Shown here: positions 1 to 8,672 of the stretch, in pieces
Layout: each line of letters begins with the position of its first letter
Position numbering within the stretch: the first letter of the stretch is position 1
Assembly: GCF_047730075.1 (NCBI RefSeq)
Contig: NZ_CP159831.1
Span: 2,418,001-2,482,000 of the forward strand
Direction: 5' to 3'
Source: Njordibacter sp905182035
GTDB lineage: Bacteria > Pseudomonadota > Gammaproteobacteria > Pseudomonadales > Balneatricaceae
DNA length: 64,000 bases
Notes under the pieces: generated by a model
What the model was told of the DNA's origin: nothing
The model's input: the letters and a program-made list of their open reading frames with translations, nothing else
Database searches by the model: none
Position numbers and translations under genes: made by a program

Positions 1-99
1 CTAGTCATGTGTTTACCAAAAGGCGCAAGCCAATGGCCCACAGAACTTAGTGCTGGCACCACAACACGTTTAGGCCAAATGTTCGCCGAACTTAATTAA
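1..99 (+). CDS. 3' end of an unidentified protein gene (partial)
   Basis: An open frame runs in from the left edge and stops with TAA at 97-99, leaving 32 C-terminal residues that include LPKGASQWP and RLGQMFAELN. It has no start inside the window. I do not recognise the family. It ends 12 bases before the stop codon of epmA on the other strand, so the two genes are convergent. The call rests only on the uninterrupted frame and the compact convergent spacing. Confidence 0.4.
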   Translation, partial: LVMCLPKGASQWPTELSAGTTTRLGQMFAELN

Positions 100-111
100 C
101 ACCCAGATAAA

Positions 112-1080
112 CTAAGCAAGGTGGTGGCTAAAAGCCATTACCTTAGTTATGTCTTTTTCGCCAGAGGCAAGCATTAATAAACGCTCTATCCCTAAAGCTA
201 CGCCAGAACATTCTGGTAGCCCAGCTTGTAGCGCCTGAATGAGCCTAATATCAACAGCCATGGGTATTTTACCCATGAAAGCTCTTGTGGCATGGTCTAA
301 TGCAAAGCGCCGCTCTTGTTCTTGAGCATCCGTCAGCTCTTGGTATCCATTGGCTAATTCAATGCCGTTAATATACACCTCAAAACGACGCGCCACGTTA
401 TTACCCAGGTCATCCATGCCAGTCTGTGCTAAGGCTGATTGGCTGGCTGGGTAATCAAAAACAAAACACGCTTTGGGTAGTTGTGGCTCAATACAGTGAC
501 TCATTAATAAGTCTAACCAAGTATCTCGCGGGGTAGATGCTTCCATTTGAATATCTATCAGATCCAAGGCCTTGGATCTGATAGCGTCATCACTGGCCGT
601 TAAAGGGTCGATATAAAGAACTTCTTCAAAAGCCTGACGGTAGCTCCAAAAGTGCCACTCAAGCACTTCACCTATTAGTACGGTATCGATAAGACATGCC
701 ACTTCTTGCATCAATTGCTGTAGATCAAAATCGAGGCGATACCACTCTAATAAGGTAAATTCCGGGTTGTGTCGGCAACCCACCTCACCATTACGAAACG
801 CTTTAGCAATTTGATAGATACTGCCACTACCTGCTGCTAATAAACGCTTCATGGCATATTCTGGTGAAGACATGAGGTGCATAGGCTGACATTGGAAAGC
901 GCCATCCTGGGTAAAGGCTACTGGAATAGTATCGATATGAGGGTCGGATACCCCATAATGGGACATTATAGGGGTATCGACTTCAAGCAAATCACGGGCA
1001 GAAAAAAATGCCCGTATTTGGCTGATTACTCTGGCACGTTGCTTAAGCTGGTTAATGTCAGCACTCGGTTGCCATGGCAT
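112..1080 (-). CDS. epmA: EF-P lysine lysyltransferase EpmA (PoxA/GenX, LysRS paralog)
   Basis: EpmA attaches (R)-beta-lysine to a conserved lysine of elongation factor P in the cytoplasm. The 322-residue protein is a class II lysyl-tRNA synthetase catalytic core without the N-terminal anticodon-binding OB domain, which is the hallmark of the family. Visible class II motifs are FRNGEVGCRHNPEFTLLEWY (motif 2) and the C-terminal GVALGIERLLML (motif 3). It lies 17 bases downstream of efp on the same strand and is probably co-transcribed with it, while epmB is divergent, so substrate and both modification enzymes are together. The true synthetase lysS is separately present at 28141-29637. Confidence 0.95.
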   Translation of the reverse strand: MPWQPSADINQLKQRARVISQIRAFFSARDLLEVDTPIMSHYGVSDPHIDTIPVAFTQDGAFQCQPMHLMSSPEYAMKRLLAAGSGSIYQIAKAFRNGEVGCRHNPEFTLLEWYRLDFDLQQLMQEVACLIDTVLIGEVLEWHFWSYRQAFEEVLYIDPLTASDDAIRSKALDLIDIQMEASTPRDTWLDLLMSHCIEPQLPKACFVFDYPASQSALAQTGMDDLGNNVARRFEVYINGIELANGYQELTDAQEQERRFALDHATRAFMGKIPMAVDIRLIQALQAGLPECSGVALGIERLLMLASGEKDITKVMAFSHHLA

Positions 1081-1097
1081 AGTGGATAATCCTAAGC

Positions 1098-1664
1098 CTA
1101 TGCGCGGCTTACGTAATCGCCTGTGCGGGTGTCAATCTTTAGCATCTCACCTTGCTCAATAAACAAGGGTACACGCACAGTAGCACCCGTTGCTAAAGTC
1201 GCAGGTTTACTGCCTCCTTGAGCTGTGTCACCTTTAAGGCCTGGATCAGTTTCCGTCACTTCTAACTCTACAAAGTTAGGTGCAGCAACAGCTAATGGCG
1301 CATCATTCCATAAGGTGACCACGTAAATCTCTTGTTCCTTAAGCCACTTAATGCAGTCACCTACGGCATGGACATCCGCACCATATTGCTCGAAAGTACC
1401 GTCTGCCATCATAAAATGCCAAAACTCACCATCGGTATATAGGTATTCCATGTTGCGGTCCATCACGTCCGCCATTTCAATGGATTCACCCGACTTAAAG
1501 GTACGGTCCCATACCCGGCCGGACTTCAAGTTCTTCATACGTACGCGGGTAAATGCTTGACCTTTACCGGGTTTAACAAACTCCACATCAACCATGGCAC
1601 ATGGATCGCCTTCTAACATAACTTTAAGGCCAGATTTAAATTCGTTGCTGCTATAATTAGCCAT
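1098..1664 (-). CDS. efp: Elongation factor P
   Basis: EF-P binds between the P and E sites of the ribosome and relieves stalling at polyproline stretches. The 188-residue length is normal. The N-terminal KOW-like domain carries the loop VKPGKGQAF, and the modified lysine is Lys34 in that loop, matching the Lys34 that EpmA/EpmB beta-lysylate in Escherichia coli. The following OB domains include DGEFWHFM and the conserved end TDPGLKGDTA...GATVRVPLF...YVSR. Upstream of the ATG there is only a weak ribosome site. The gene is divergent from epmB with a gap of about 40 bases and is followed by epmA. Confidence 0.97.
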   Translation of the reverse strand: MANYSSNEFKSGLKVMLEGDPCAMVDVEFVKPGKGQAFTRVRMKNLKSGRVWDRTFKSGESIEMADVMDRNMEYLYTDGEFWHFMMADGTFEQYGADVHAVGDCIKWLKEQEIYVVTLWNDAPLAVAAPNFVELEVTETDPGLKGDTAQGGSKPATLATGATVRVPLFIEQGEMLKIDTRTGDYVSRA

Positions 1665-1705
1665 TTTTCGCTCTAATGAAATAAATATCGGGAAATTTGT
1701 CGCTT

Positions 1706-2749
1706 ATGATACCGCAAAGCGCTAAGCAAGTTGAACCTTTAAGCTTGATTAACTACACAAGCTTACCAGAAGATTGGCGCACTCAGCTGCGTGAGGCCTA
1801 CCGTACGCCTCAACAATTGCTCACAGCTTTAGGGTTTAACTTGGCTCAACAGACGGCTCTGTCAGCCCATGACCAAGGCTTTACTACCCTTGTGCCCAGA
1901 GCATTTGCACAAAAAATGCGCCCACGAGATCCAACGGATCCATTGTTGTTGCAAGTATTACCTCGGGTTCAAGAAGCAATAAAAGACCCAAACTTTAATG
2001 ATGACCCATTACAAGAATTCCGCTTCAACCCCGTACCCGGCGTTGTACACAAATACCAAGGGCGGGCCTTGTTGATTGCAGCCGGCCACTGCGCTATTAA
2101 CTGCCGTTACTGCTTCCGCCGTCACTATCCCTATAGCGACCAAAAGCGTGCTCGTAATGAGTGGCAACAAAGCCTTAAATATATTGAACAACACCCAGAT
2201 ATAGAAGAAATCATCCTTAGTGGTGGCGATCCACTCGCCTTAACAGATCCCAAGTTATTTGAGCTAATCACCGCTATCGAAACCATTACACACGTTAAAC
2301 GCTTGCGCATTCACAGTCGCTTGCCCATCGTATTGCCACAACGAATCACCCTAGAACTGTGCCAAAAGCTTGAACACTCCAGATTGAACTGTGTGATGGT
2401 GGTGCACGCTAATCATGCCAATGAATTAGCAGCAGATGTAGCCCAAGCTTGCGAGCGATTGCGCCAACACAAGGTACAATTACTCAACCAAAGCGTGTTA
2501 TTAGCCCAAGTGAACGACAACCTAGCCAGCCAAAAGCGCCTCAGTGAGCGTCTGTTTGAACTAGGCATTATGCCTTATTACCTGCACTTACCAGACCAAG
2601 TGGCAGGCACTACTCACTTTTTTGTTAGCCTAGAGCGTGGACAATCCATAGTGGCACAAATGCAGTCCTGTATGTCGGGCTATTTGGTGCCCAAACTAGT
2701 ACGTGAAGAGCCTGGAAGGTTGAGTAAAAGCTTATACTCTCCCTGTTAA
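1706..2749 (+). CDS. epmB: EF-P (R)-beta-lysine 2,3-aminomutase EpmB (YjeK)
   Basis: EpmB is a radical SAM, PLP-dependent enzyme that isomerises L-lysine to (R)-beta-lysine for EF-P modification. The cluster-binding motif CAINCRYC (CX3CX2C) followed by FRRHYPY is visible, as is the SAM-binding GGDP. Length is about 347 residues. I chose the ATG at 1706; an in-frame TTG at 1697 adds three residues and sits very close to a GGGA sequence. The C-terminus ends SGYLVPKLVREEPG, as in EpmB. Its TAA overlaps the stop codon of the convergent serB on the other strand in the tetramer TTAA. Confidence 0.95.
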   Translation: MIPQSAKQVEPLSLINYTSLPEDWRTQLREAYRTPQQLLTALGFNLAQQTALSAHDQGFTTLVPRAFAQKMRPRDPTDPLLLQVLPRVQEAIKDPNFNDDPLQEFRFNPVPGVVHKYQGRALLIAAGHCAINCRYCFRRHYPYSDQKRARNEWQQSLKYIEQHPDIEEIILSGGDPLALTDPKLFELITAIETITHVKRLRIHSRLPIVLPQRITLELCQKLEHSRLNCVMVVHANHANELAADVAQACERLRQHKVQLLNQSVLLAQVNDNLASQKRLSERLFELGIMPYYLHLPDQVAGTTHFFVSLERGQSIVAQMQSCMSGYLVPKLVREEPGRLSKSLYSPC

Positions 2750-3618
2750 GCCAAGTGCAACAAAGTATCCAAATCAAAGTTGTTAATTTGATGAGGTGCC
2801 TGCTGCCTAACCAGTGGTTTACCATGGAAAGCTACGCCTAAACCAGCTTTATTAAGCATCGGCAAATCGTTAGCGCCGTCGCCCACAGCAAGACACTGGC
2901 TTAGAGATAAGCCAAGGGTTTTTCGTAACTGCTCCAGCAACTCTACTTTTTTGGCAGCATCCAATATCACCCCTGTCACTTGCCCAGTGAGTTTGCCATC
3001 TACTTCTTCTAAAGAATTAGAGAAGGCTTGTTGCATACCCAACCTATGGGCCAAGTCATCTGCAAAGTAGCTAAAACCCCCAGATAATATAGCGCAGTAT
3101 ACGCCTTGCTTCTGCAGGCCTTTCATAAGTTGTTCTGCACCCGGCATTAATTCAAGGGCTTGGTTAATAGCTGAAAGTTGGGCAGTATCAAACCCTTTTA
3201 ACAAAGCCAGTCGCTGACGAAAGCTCTGTTCAAAATCTAACTCTCCAGCCATGGAGCTGGCAGTAATAAGCGCCACTTGTGGACCAATACCCATTGCATA
3301 AGCCAGCTCGTCCATCACTTCAGCCTGAATCAAGGTAGAGTCCATATCAAACACAGCTAATTTTATTTTTTGTATGGGCTGTTGAGAAGACTGGAGCACA
3401 TAATCCAGTTTTTGTTGTTTAGACAATTTTTGAAGGATGACTTCAAGGTCTAAAACACATTCAGGCGAACTGTTCCATTGCCATTGGTGCACTGCGAAGT
3501 TAGCATTAGCACTGTGCAGGTTGTTATAGGTTTTCACTTGCAGAGCCTGAAATGCCTGATTGACAGCGACAACGTTTAGCTCATTGTTCATATCAAATAA
3601 GGTTAGGCGATGAAACAT
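2746..3618 (-). CDS. serB: Phosphoserine phosphatase
   Basis: SerB hydrolyses O-phospho-L-serine to serine, the last step of serine synthesis. The HAD catalytic signature is FDMDSTLIQAE with nucleophile Asp91 and general acid Asp93. Motif II is ILSGG near residue 179, and motif III-IV is VGDGANDLPML with Asp247 and Asp251. The first 80 residues are the variable N-terminal domain usual in gammaproteobacterial SerB. An AAGGAG eight bases before the ATG supports this start. It is divergent from the ahpA-like gene, an arrangement also known in Pseudomonas. Confidence 0.95.
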   Translation of the reverse strand: MFHRLTLFDMNNELNVVAVNQAFQALQVKTYNNLHSANANFAVHQWQWNSSPECVLDLEVILQKLSKQQKLDYVLQSSQQPIQKIKLAVFDMDSTLIQAEVMDELAYAMGIGPQVALITASSMAGELDFEQSFRQRLALLKGFDTAQLSAINQALELMPGAEQLMKGLQKQGVYCAILSGGFSYFADDLAHRLGMQQAFSNSLEEVDGKLTGQVTGVILDAAKKVELLEQLRKTLGLSLSQCLAVGDGANDLPMLNKAGLGVAFHGKPLVRQQAPHQINNFDLDTLLHLA

Positions 3619-3712
3619 AGGTACAACTCCTTGGGTGGGCTTAGCATTTTACCATTAGTGGGTTAGAATGGGGTTGATTTTACCTCTTCCACACAGCAAT
3701 GATTAACACCTA

Positions 3713-5341
3713 ATGTCCAATAAAATCCTTTCTTTTAGACACTTAATGCAATCTCGCCTCACCTTGGTGCAGAAGACGGTGTTTTTGTTAATAGCCACAT
3801 TTGTGCTTGTTGGCGTGGCTTTGGGGCTGATGACTTACCAACACCTTAGCCAAGTTGCGGATCAACAAAATGCCTTTTTAGGCCAGAAAATGGGCCAGCA
3901 GCTGGCTAACTTAAGCGCACCTCTACTAGTAAAACAAGACTATATTAGCCTTAACGTTACTTTAGCGGAACTCAGACAACAAGGTGCTATTGAGGGTGCA
4001 GCCGTCTATGATGGAGACGGCCAAATGCTCGCCAAAACTGGTTTTCTTAATGATGCCAACTATATAGTCTTGCCTATCCAGCTAGATGAGCAAATTATTG
4101 GCAGCCTGCACTTACGCCACTCCAATTTAGATTTACATCCAAGCCTTATCCAGTTGGTGTTATTGCTATGGCCTACCGTGGGCCTTGCCTTATTAGCCTG
4201 CATCGTTATTGGCTGGTGGTTCGGTGCCAAATTAGTGCAGCCGTTGCGCGACTTACACGAAGCCCAAGAACAACTATTAGAATACGGCAAAGCACCGCCA
4301 CTAGATGACACTCGCCTTGATGAGTGGGGCATCATTAATTTGGGTTTCAATTCTATTAACGAAGAACGTTTGCTGCATACTCAAACGGAACATCAATATG
4401 AATTAGAAATGCCTGCTGGAAAGGGCTTAGTCGTCGCGGCTCACCATGACCAACAAGACCACCAGCCAGAATTGGAAGCCCCTAACCAACAAGAAGCGTT
4501 TAATCACGAGCTTCACGATTTGGCCCGTGAATTATCCTCAGAACCCCAATTAGGCGATCTTGGCGATCCTTTATTTGCACCTAAACTGACAGAACCTAGG
4601 GGCCCCACGAAAAATAATTTACCCATATTCACCATGGATGATCTACGTAATGGTGATAATTCCAAACCATTACGACCCACGCGTACCCCTGCAGCCATCG
4701 CAGAATTGGTGTCACACCAAACACATACTCTTGATCATGAGCCCAATATAAACCCCATTGCGTTCACCCCAACCCCGTTGCACGACGACCCATTGGTGAG
4801 CTTGTTGTATATCAACGTAAATACCAGAGATCAAGGACCAATGGAAGCCGCTGAAAAACACTTGTTGCTCAAGTCTTACCAGCGGTTGGTAGATCAAGTG
4901 TGCGCCATCTATGGCGGTACTATTGAAACGGAAGAAAACCACGATGTGCTTGTCACCTTTGACAAACCCCATGAGCACATGACCCACTGCGTGAATGCCC
5001 TATGTGCCGCACAGTTTTTCTTTGGTTTGTACAAGGCCTTTAACACCCAACGGTCGGCTAGCGACAAACCTAGTTTAAGCATTCAAATTGTGGTGCACAC
5101 AGGTAATTTAGAGGAGTTAAGTAAGCTCACAGAAGAAGCTGCAGAATTGTCCCGCCGTGAACGGCAAGACCATATGGTAATAAGTCGCCACGTAGCCTAC
5201 CACCCAGAGTTACAACAACGGGTGTTACAAGCCGACAACTGCACGCCACTCGCCAGTGGCGCCGTATGTTTGGCCCGTTTAAGCAGTGAATACCAAGACT
5301 TGTTAGACCTGCAAATCCGTCACTTTAGTCCAACGCTTTAA
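3713..5341 (+). CDS. AhpA/YtjB (SMP_2)-like membrane protein with C-terminal cyclase-like domain
   Basis: A 542-residue inner-membrane protein of unclear function. Membrane segments lie at about 21-42 and 146-170, with a periplasmic region between and a HAMP-like stretch after the second (QPLRDLHEAQEQL). A long, acidic, low-complexity linker follows (about 190-350). The C-terminal part from about 358 (DPLVSLLYINVNT, later YGGTIETEENHDVLVTF) has the pattern of a class III nucleotidyl cyclase fold but without obvious metal-binding aspartates. The short relative in E. coli is YtjB/Smp, also next to serB. Position beside serB and parC supports the assignment; cyclase activity is doubtful. Confidence 0.75.
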   Translation: MSNKILSFRHLMQSRLTLVQKTVFLLIATFVLVGVALGLMTYQHLSQVADQQNAFLGQKMGQQLANLSAPLLVKQDYISLNVTLAELRQQGAIEGAAVYDGDGQMLAKTGFLNDANYIVLPIQLDEQIIGSLHLRHSNLDLHPSLIQLVLLLWPTVGLALLACIVIGWWFGAKLVQPLRDLHEAQEQLLEYGKAPPLDDTRLDEWGIINLGFNSINEERLLHTQTEHQYELEMPAGKGLVVAAHHDQQDHQPELEAPNQQEAFNHELHDLARELSSEPQLGDLGDPLFAPKLTEPRGPTKNNLPIFTMDDLRNGDNSKPLRPTRTPAAIAELVSHQTHTLDHEPNINPIAFTPTPLHDDPLVSLLYINVNTRDQGPMEAAEKHLLLKSYQRLVDQVCAIYGGTIETEENHDVLVTFDKPHEHMTHCVNALCAAQFFFGLYKAFNTQRSASDKPSLSIQIVVHTGNLEELSKLTEEAAELSRRERQDHMVISRHVAYHPELQQRVLQADNCTPLASGAVCLARLSSEYQDLLDLQIRHFSPTL

Positions 5342-5349
5342 ACACCTGA

Positions 5350-7644
5350 CTAAGAGGCAGTATCTATAGACTCAGCATCCACTTCAGTTGATGCCTCACT
5401 CTCCACAGCCAAGTAATCAACCTTTTGGAAGCCTCTAGGTAGTTTATTGCCTCTACGCCCACGTTCTCCACGATAGTGAACTAGATCAGAGGCCTTCAAA
5501 CGTAGATAGCGCTTACCTGAATGCACTAATAACTCGCAGCTCTCAGAGACCAATGAGCAAGCCACCATGAATTCTTCACGGTTTGCCACGCGGGTGGACG
5601 ATATACTAATAATCTTATTACCCTTACCTCGCGCTAGCTGTGGTAAATCCTGTAACGGGAAGACTAACATACGCCCTTCATTACTCACTGCCACCAACCA
5701 AGTGTCTTCCACCTTGGTGATATGCTGCGGCGCAATAACCTTGGCACCTTTGGGCACAGACATGGCAGCCTTACCAGCCTTGTTTTTGCTTAACAAGTCT
5801 TCAAAGGTGGAAATGAAGCCATAACCTGCATCCGTGCTCATGAGTAACAATTGATCAACTTGAGCACTCACTGCAGCTGAAAATTGCACACCACTAGGCG
5901 CATTAAATCGACCACTTAAAGGCTCACCCTGGCCACGAGCGGATGGCAATGTGTGGGCCTCTAGGGAATAACTACGGCCACCTTCATCAAGGAAGGCAAC
6001 ACTTTGATTGCTTCGAGCTTGCACCATGAGCAAGAAGTCATCACCCGATTTATAACTCATGTTAGAAGGGTCTATATCGTGGCCTTTGGCACCACGAACC
6101 CAGCCTTGTTTAGACAGAACTACAGTAACAGGCTCGGTGGTGAGTAAATCACGCTCTGAAAGGGCTTTAGCTTCTTGACGCACAACGATAGGGGAACGAC
6201 GATCGTCCCCAAAGGCTTCGGCATCAGTAATTAATTCACGCTTTATGAGGGTTTTTAAACGTGTTTTAGAACCCAACAACAACTCTAACTTGTCACGCTC
6301 TGCCACTAGTTCCTCTTGCTCTGCTTCAATGCGGTGCTGTTCTAGCTTGGCTAAATGGCGCAGTTTTAAATCTAAAATGGCATCAGCCTGGCGATCAGAT
6401 AACACAAACCGCTGCATTAGTACTGCTTTAGGTTTTTCTTCTTCACGGATGATAGCAATAATTTCGTCAATATTAAGATAGGCAATTAACAAACCTTCTA
6501 ATAGATGCAAACGCTCCAGCACCTTATCTAAGCGATGCTGCAAACGGCGTGTCACTGTCTCCATACGAAAAGACAACCACTCTTTCAAAATAGTACTCAA
6601 ACCTTTAACTTGTGGCTTACCATCCACACCAATGAGATTCAAATTAACTCGATAAGATCGTTCTAAATCTGTAGTAGCGAACAAGTGATTCAATAGCTGT
6701 TGCGTATCCACCCGATTTGAGCGTGGCACAATCACCAAACGGGTTGGCTTTTCATGGTCAGACTCATCGCGTAAATCAGCCACCATAGGCAACTTTTTAG
6801 CCTGCATTTGAGCAGCAATCTGTTCCAATATGCGCGCCCCAGAAACCTGGTACGGCAAAGCGGTGATGACAATATCGCCGTCTTCATGATCCACTACGGC
6901 GCGCATGCGAATGCTGCCACGTCCAGTTTTGTACATTTCTAACAGGTCACTTCGTGGGCTAATTATTTCTGCCGTAGTGGGCATATCAGGCCCTTGTACA
7001 AATTCGAACAATTCTTCTGTACTTGCGCCAGGGTGCTCCAATAGATGGATACAGGCCGACACCACTTCTCGTAAGTTATGAGGAGGGATGTCTGTCGCCA
7101 TACCCACAGCGATGCCAGTGGCGCCATTCAACAGTACGTTAGGCACACGAGCAGGCAATACTAAAGGTTCTTGCAGGGTGCCATCAAAGTTGTTACCCCA
7201 GTCTACGGTGCCTTGACCTAGCTCACCTAATAAGACATCGGCATAACCTGTGAGTTTAGCTTCCGTATAGCGCATGGCAGCAAAGGATTTTGGATCATCT
7301 GCAGATCCCCAATTGCCTTGGCCATCAACCAGAGTATAACGATAGGAGAAGGTCTGGGCCATGTGCACCATGGCTTCGTAACAAGCGCTATCACCGTGTG
7401 GGTGAAACTTGCCCAGCACATCACCAATAGTACGGGCAGATTTTTTATACTTAGCAGACGTTTTTAGGCCCAACTCAGACATTGCATAAACAATACGTCT
7501 TTGTACAGGTTTTAGACCATCGCCAATATGAGGCAATGCACGGTCTAAAATGACATACATGGAGTAATCTAAATACGCTTTTTCTGTATATTCTTTGAGG
7601 GGTAGACGCTCAACGCCTTCATCAATAGGGATGACACCAGACAT
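5350..7644 (-). CDS. parC: DNA topoisomerase IV subunit A
   Basis: ParC is the DNA-cleaving subunit of topoisomerase IV, which decatenates daughter chromosomes. The active tyrosine is in AAMRYTEAKL (Tyr126 in the start used here). The quinolone-resistance region reads GKFHPHGDSACYEAM with Ser86 and Glu90, the wild-type residues (E. coli Ser80/Glu84). Length is 764 residues with the short ParC-type C-terminal domain rather than a GyrA tail. The ATG at 7644 has AAGGA upstream; a longer frame to 7692 adds 16 residues unlike any ParC start. It ends 8 bases from the convergent ahpA-like gene. parE is not in the window. Confidence 0.97.
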   Translation of the reverse strand: MSGVIPIDEGVERLPLKEYTEKAYLDYSMYVILDRALPHIGDGLKPVQRRIVYAMSELGLKTSAKYKKSARTIGDVLGKFHPHGDSACYEAMVHMAQTFSYRYTLVDGQGNWGSADDPKSFAAMRYTEAKLTGYADVLLGELGQGTVDWGNNFDGTLQEPLVLPARVPNVLLNGATGIAVGMATDIPPHNLREVVSACIHLLEHPGASTEELFEFVQGPDMPTTAEIISPRSDLLEMYKTGRGSIRMRAVVDHEDGDIVITALPYQVSGARILEQIAAQMQAKKLPMVADLRDESDHEKPTRLVIVPRSNRVDTQQLLNHLFATTDLERSYRVNLNLIGVDGKPQVKGLSTILKEWLSFRMETVTRRLQHRLDKVLERLHLLEGLLIAYLNIDEIIAIIREEEKPKAVLMQRFVLSDRQADAILDLKLRHLAKLEQHRIEAEQEELVAERDKLELLLGSKTRLKTLIKRELITDAEAFGDDRRSPIVVRQEAKALSERDLLTTEPVTVVLSKQGWVRGAKGHDIDPSNMSYKSGDDFLLMVQARSNQSVAFLDEGGRSYSLEAHTLPSARGQGEPLSGRFNAPSGVQFSAAVSAQVDQLLLMSTDAGYGFISTFEDLLSKNKAGKAAMSVPKGAKVIAPQHITKVEDTWLVAVSNEGRMLVFPLQDLPQLARGKGNKIISISSTRVANREEFMVACSLVSESCELLVHSGKRYLRLKASDLVHYRGERGRRGNKLPRGFQKVDYLAVESEASTEVDAESIDTAS

Positions 7645-7716
7645 ATGAAGAAAAATCCTTATTGAGTGGGTTTTTGCGCCAACCGCACTCATGGGTAAAC
7701 CAAAAATTTAAGCCTG

Positions 7717-7744
7717 AGTATACCGCAAATAATGCTTGCGTGAA
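7717..7744 (-). promoter_or_regulatory. Putative sigma-70 promoter for parC
   Basis: On the minus strand TTCACG, a 16-base spacer and TATACT lie about 75 bases before the chosen parC ATG. Four of six bases match the -35 consensus and five of six the -10. Confidence 0.45.
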
Positions 7745-7837
7745 GATCCCATAACTATTTATTGAATGAATGCGACCTATAGTATAAATCGCTGACATAT
7801 GGCAAGGATTTTGGTTACTCTTTAATCAACAATGAGC

Positions 7838-7843
7838 TATAAT
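7838..7843 (+). promoter_or_regulatory. Putative -10 box (TATAAT) for the DUF3461 gene
   Basis: A perfect TATAAT occurs 168 bases before the DUF3461 start. The -35 region at 7811-7820 (TTGGTTACTC) is a poor match. If used, it gives a structured leader of about 160 bases. Confidence 0.4.
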
Positions 7844-8011
7844 ATCATCACTGAAAACCACCCCCATGACGGTTTGTGTAGGCACTTACACTTTTACTCA
7901 TAAACCATCAGACCAGCAAGGCAGGGCCGCCAGAGCCTACCTTACAATAATTTGTTGAGTCATTGATTTTCATAAGAAAACTTTAACTTTTAATCTCTAA
8001 GGAGAACAATT

Positions 8012-8395
8012 ATGTCTCAACACCCTACGCTTACGGAAATGGGCATCACTAGCTTTGAATCCATCAGCAAATATACCCTTCGCCAAGAAGGCGATTTTGA
8101 TATCCTCAAAATCTACTACAAGCGCGAAAAAGGCTCTTTTTTACCTCGTAGCAAAAAGTTCCGCTTTGGTCGTGCTACACGCACTGTAATGGTCGATTCT
8201 GGTCGCCAACAATGGCAAGAAGTGAGCGAAATCTCACCATTCTTACTGCGCGCCCTTACAGAATTGAACAAGCTAGCCCACGAAGAAAATAAAGTTGCAG
8301 ATAGCAAAGAGTCTATAGCACAGGACCTAGTGCACCTAGAGCGCATTATGTCTGAAAAGCTAGTTGAGATCCGAGCTAAAATCGACCAACTATAA
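8012..8395 (+). CDS. DUF3461 family protein
   Basis: A 127-residue soluble protein that I recognise as DUF3461, a conserved family of unknown function in Pseudomonas-like and marine gammaproteobacteria. The N-terminus PTLTEMGITSFESISKYTLR and the basic segment REKGSFLPRSKKFRFGR are typical, and the C-terminal half (LTELNKLAHEE to the end) is predicted helical or coiled coil. A strong AAGGAG precedes the ATG by seven bases. It has its own leader and a terminator directly downstream, so it is a single-gene transcript. Confidence 0.88.
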   Translation: MSQHPTLTEMGITSFESISKYTLRQEGDFDILKIYYKREKGSFLPRSKKFRFGRATRTVMVDSGRQQWQEVSEISPFLLRALTELNKLAHEENKVADSKESIAQDLVHLERIMSEKLVEIRAKIDQL

Positions 8396-8411
8396 GCTTT
8401 TTTTTGGTGAT

Positions 8412-8449
8412 AAAAAACCGCTCTAGGTCACCCTGGTTGCGGTTTTTTT
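8412..8449 (+). terminator. Rho-independent terminator after the DUF3461 gene
   Basis: A 10-base-pair stem AAAAAACCGC/GCGGTTTTTT (8412-8421 with 8439-8448) is followed by a run of T, 16 bases after the stop codon. Confidence 0.85.
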
Positions 8450-8499
8450 GTGTCTCAAGCAAAATATGCCAATCAACATTGCTAACTTTGTCCGTTATA

Positions 8500-8672
8500 T
8501 TACAAAGGAATATCATCACCCGCATCAGCGACAGCTTCTATAATTTCGTCCACAGCATCACCTATTACCGGCACAACGGAAGCCACGGCACCCACAATCC
8601 GCATAGGTACAGTCACCACATTGGTTAGAAAACAGCCAACAATACCACCAAACCAAACCTATAAAATGTCAC
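8500..8672 (-). pseudogene. Small lipoprotein gene interrupted by a one-base frameshift, downstream of hexR
   Basis: On the minus strand a GTG start overlaps the hexR stop (GTGA) and has AGGAG five bases upstream. It opens a signal peptide, MTFYRFGLVVLL, then stops after three more codons. In the adjacent frame the reading continues as GCFLTNVV and on to VIGDAVDEIIEAVADAGDD and a TAA at 8500-8502. Adding one base (GG to GGG at about 8637-8638) would join them with an LLGC lipobox into a 57-residue lipoprotein. No family is assigned. The broken frame could be a real mutation or a sequencing error. Confidence 0.55.

Larger units (their letters stand above)
7645..8011. other. Divergent intergenic region between parC and the DUF3461 gene
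   Basis: This 367-base stretch has no credible coding frame. It holds a parC promoter candidate (7717-7744, minus strand), a TATAAT box for the plus-strand gene (7838-7843), and a long imperfect stem in the resulting leader (7868-7909). The in-frame extension of parC to 7692 is judged non-coding. Confidence 0.6.

Noticed and set aside
7645..7692. N-terminal 16-residue extension of ParC
   Set aside because: The residues do not match ParC starts and the segment contains the ribosome site of the internal ATG at 7644.
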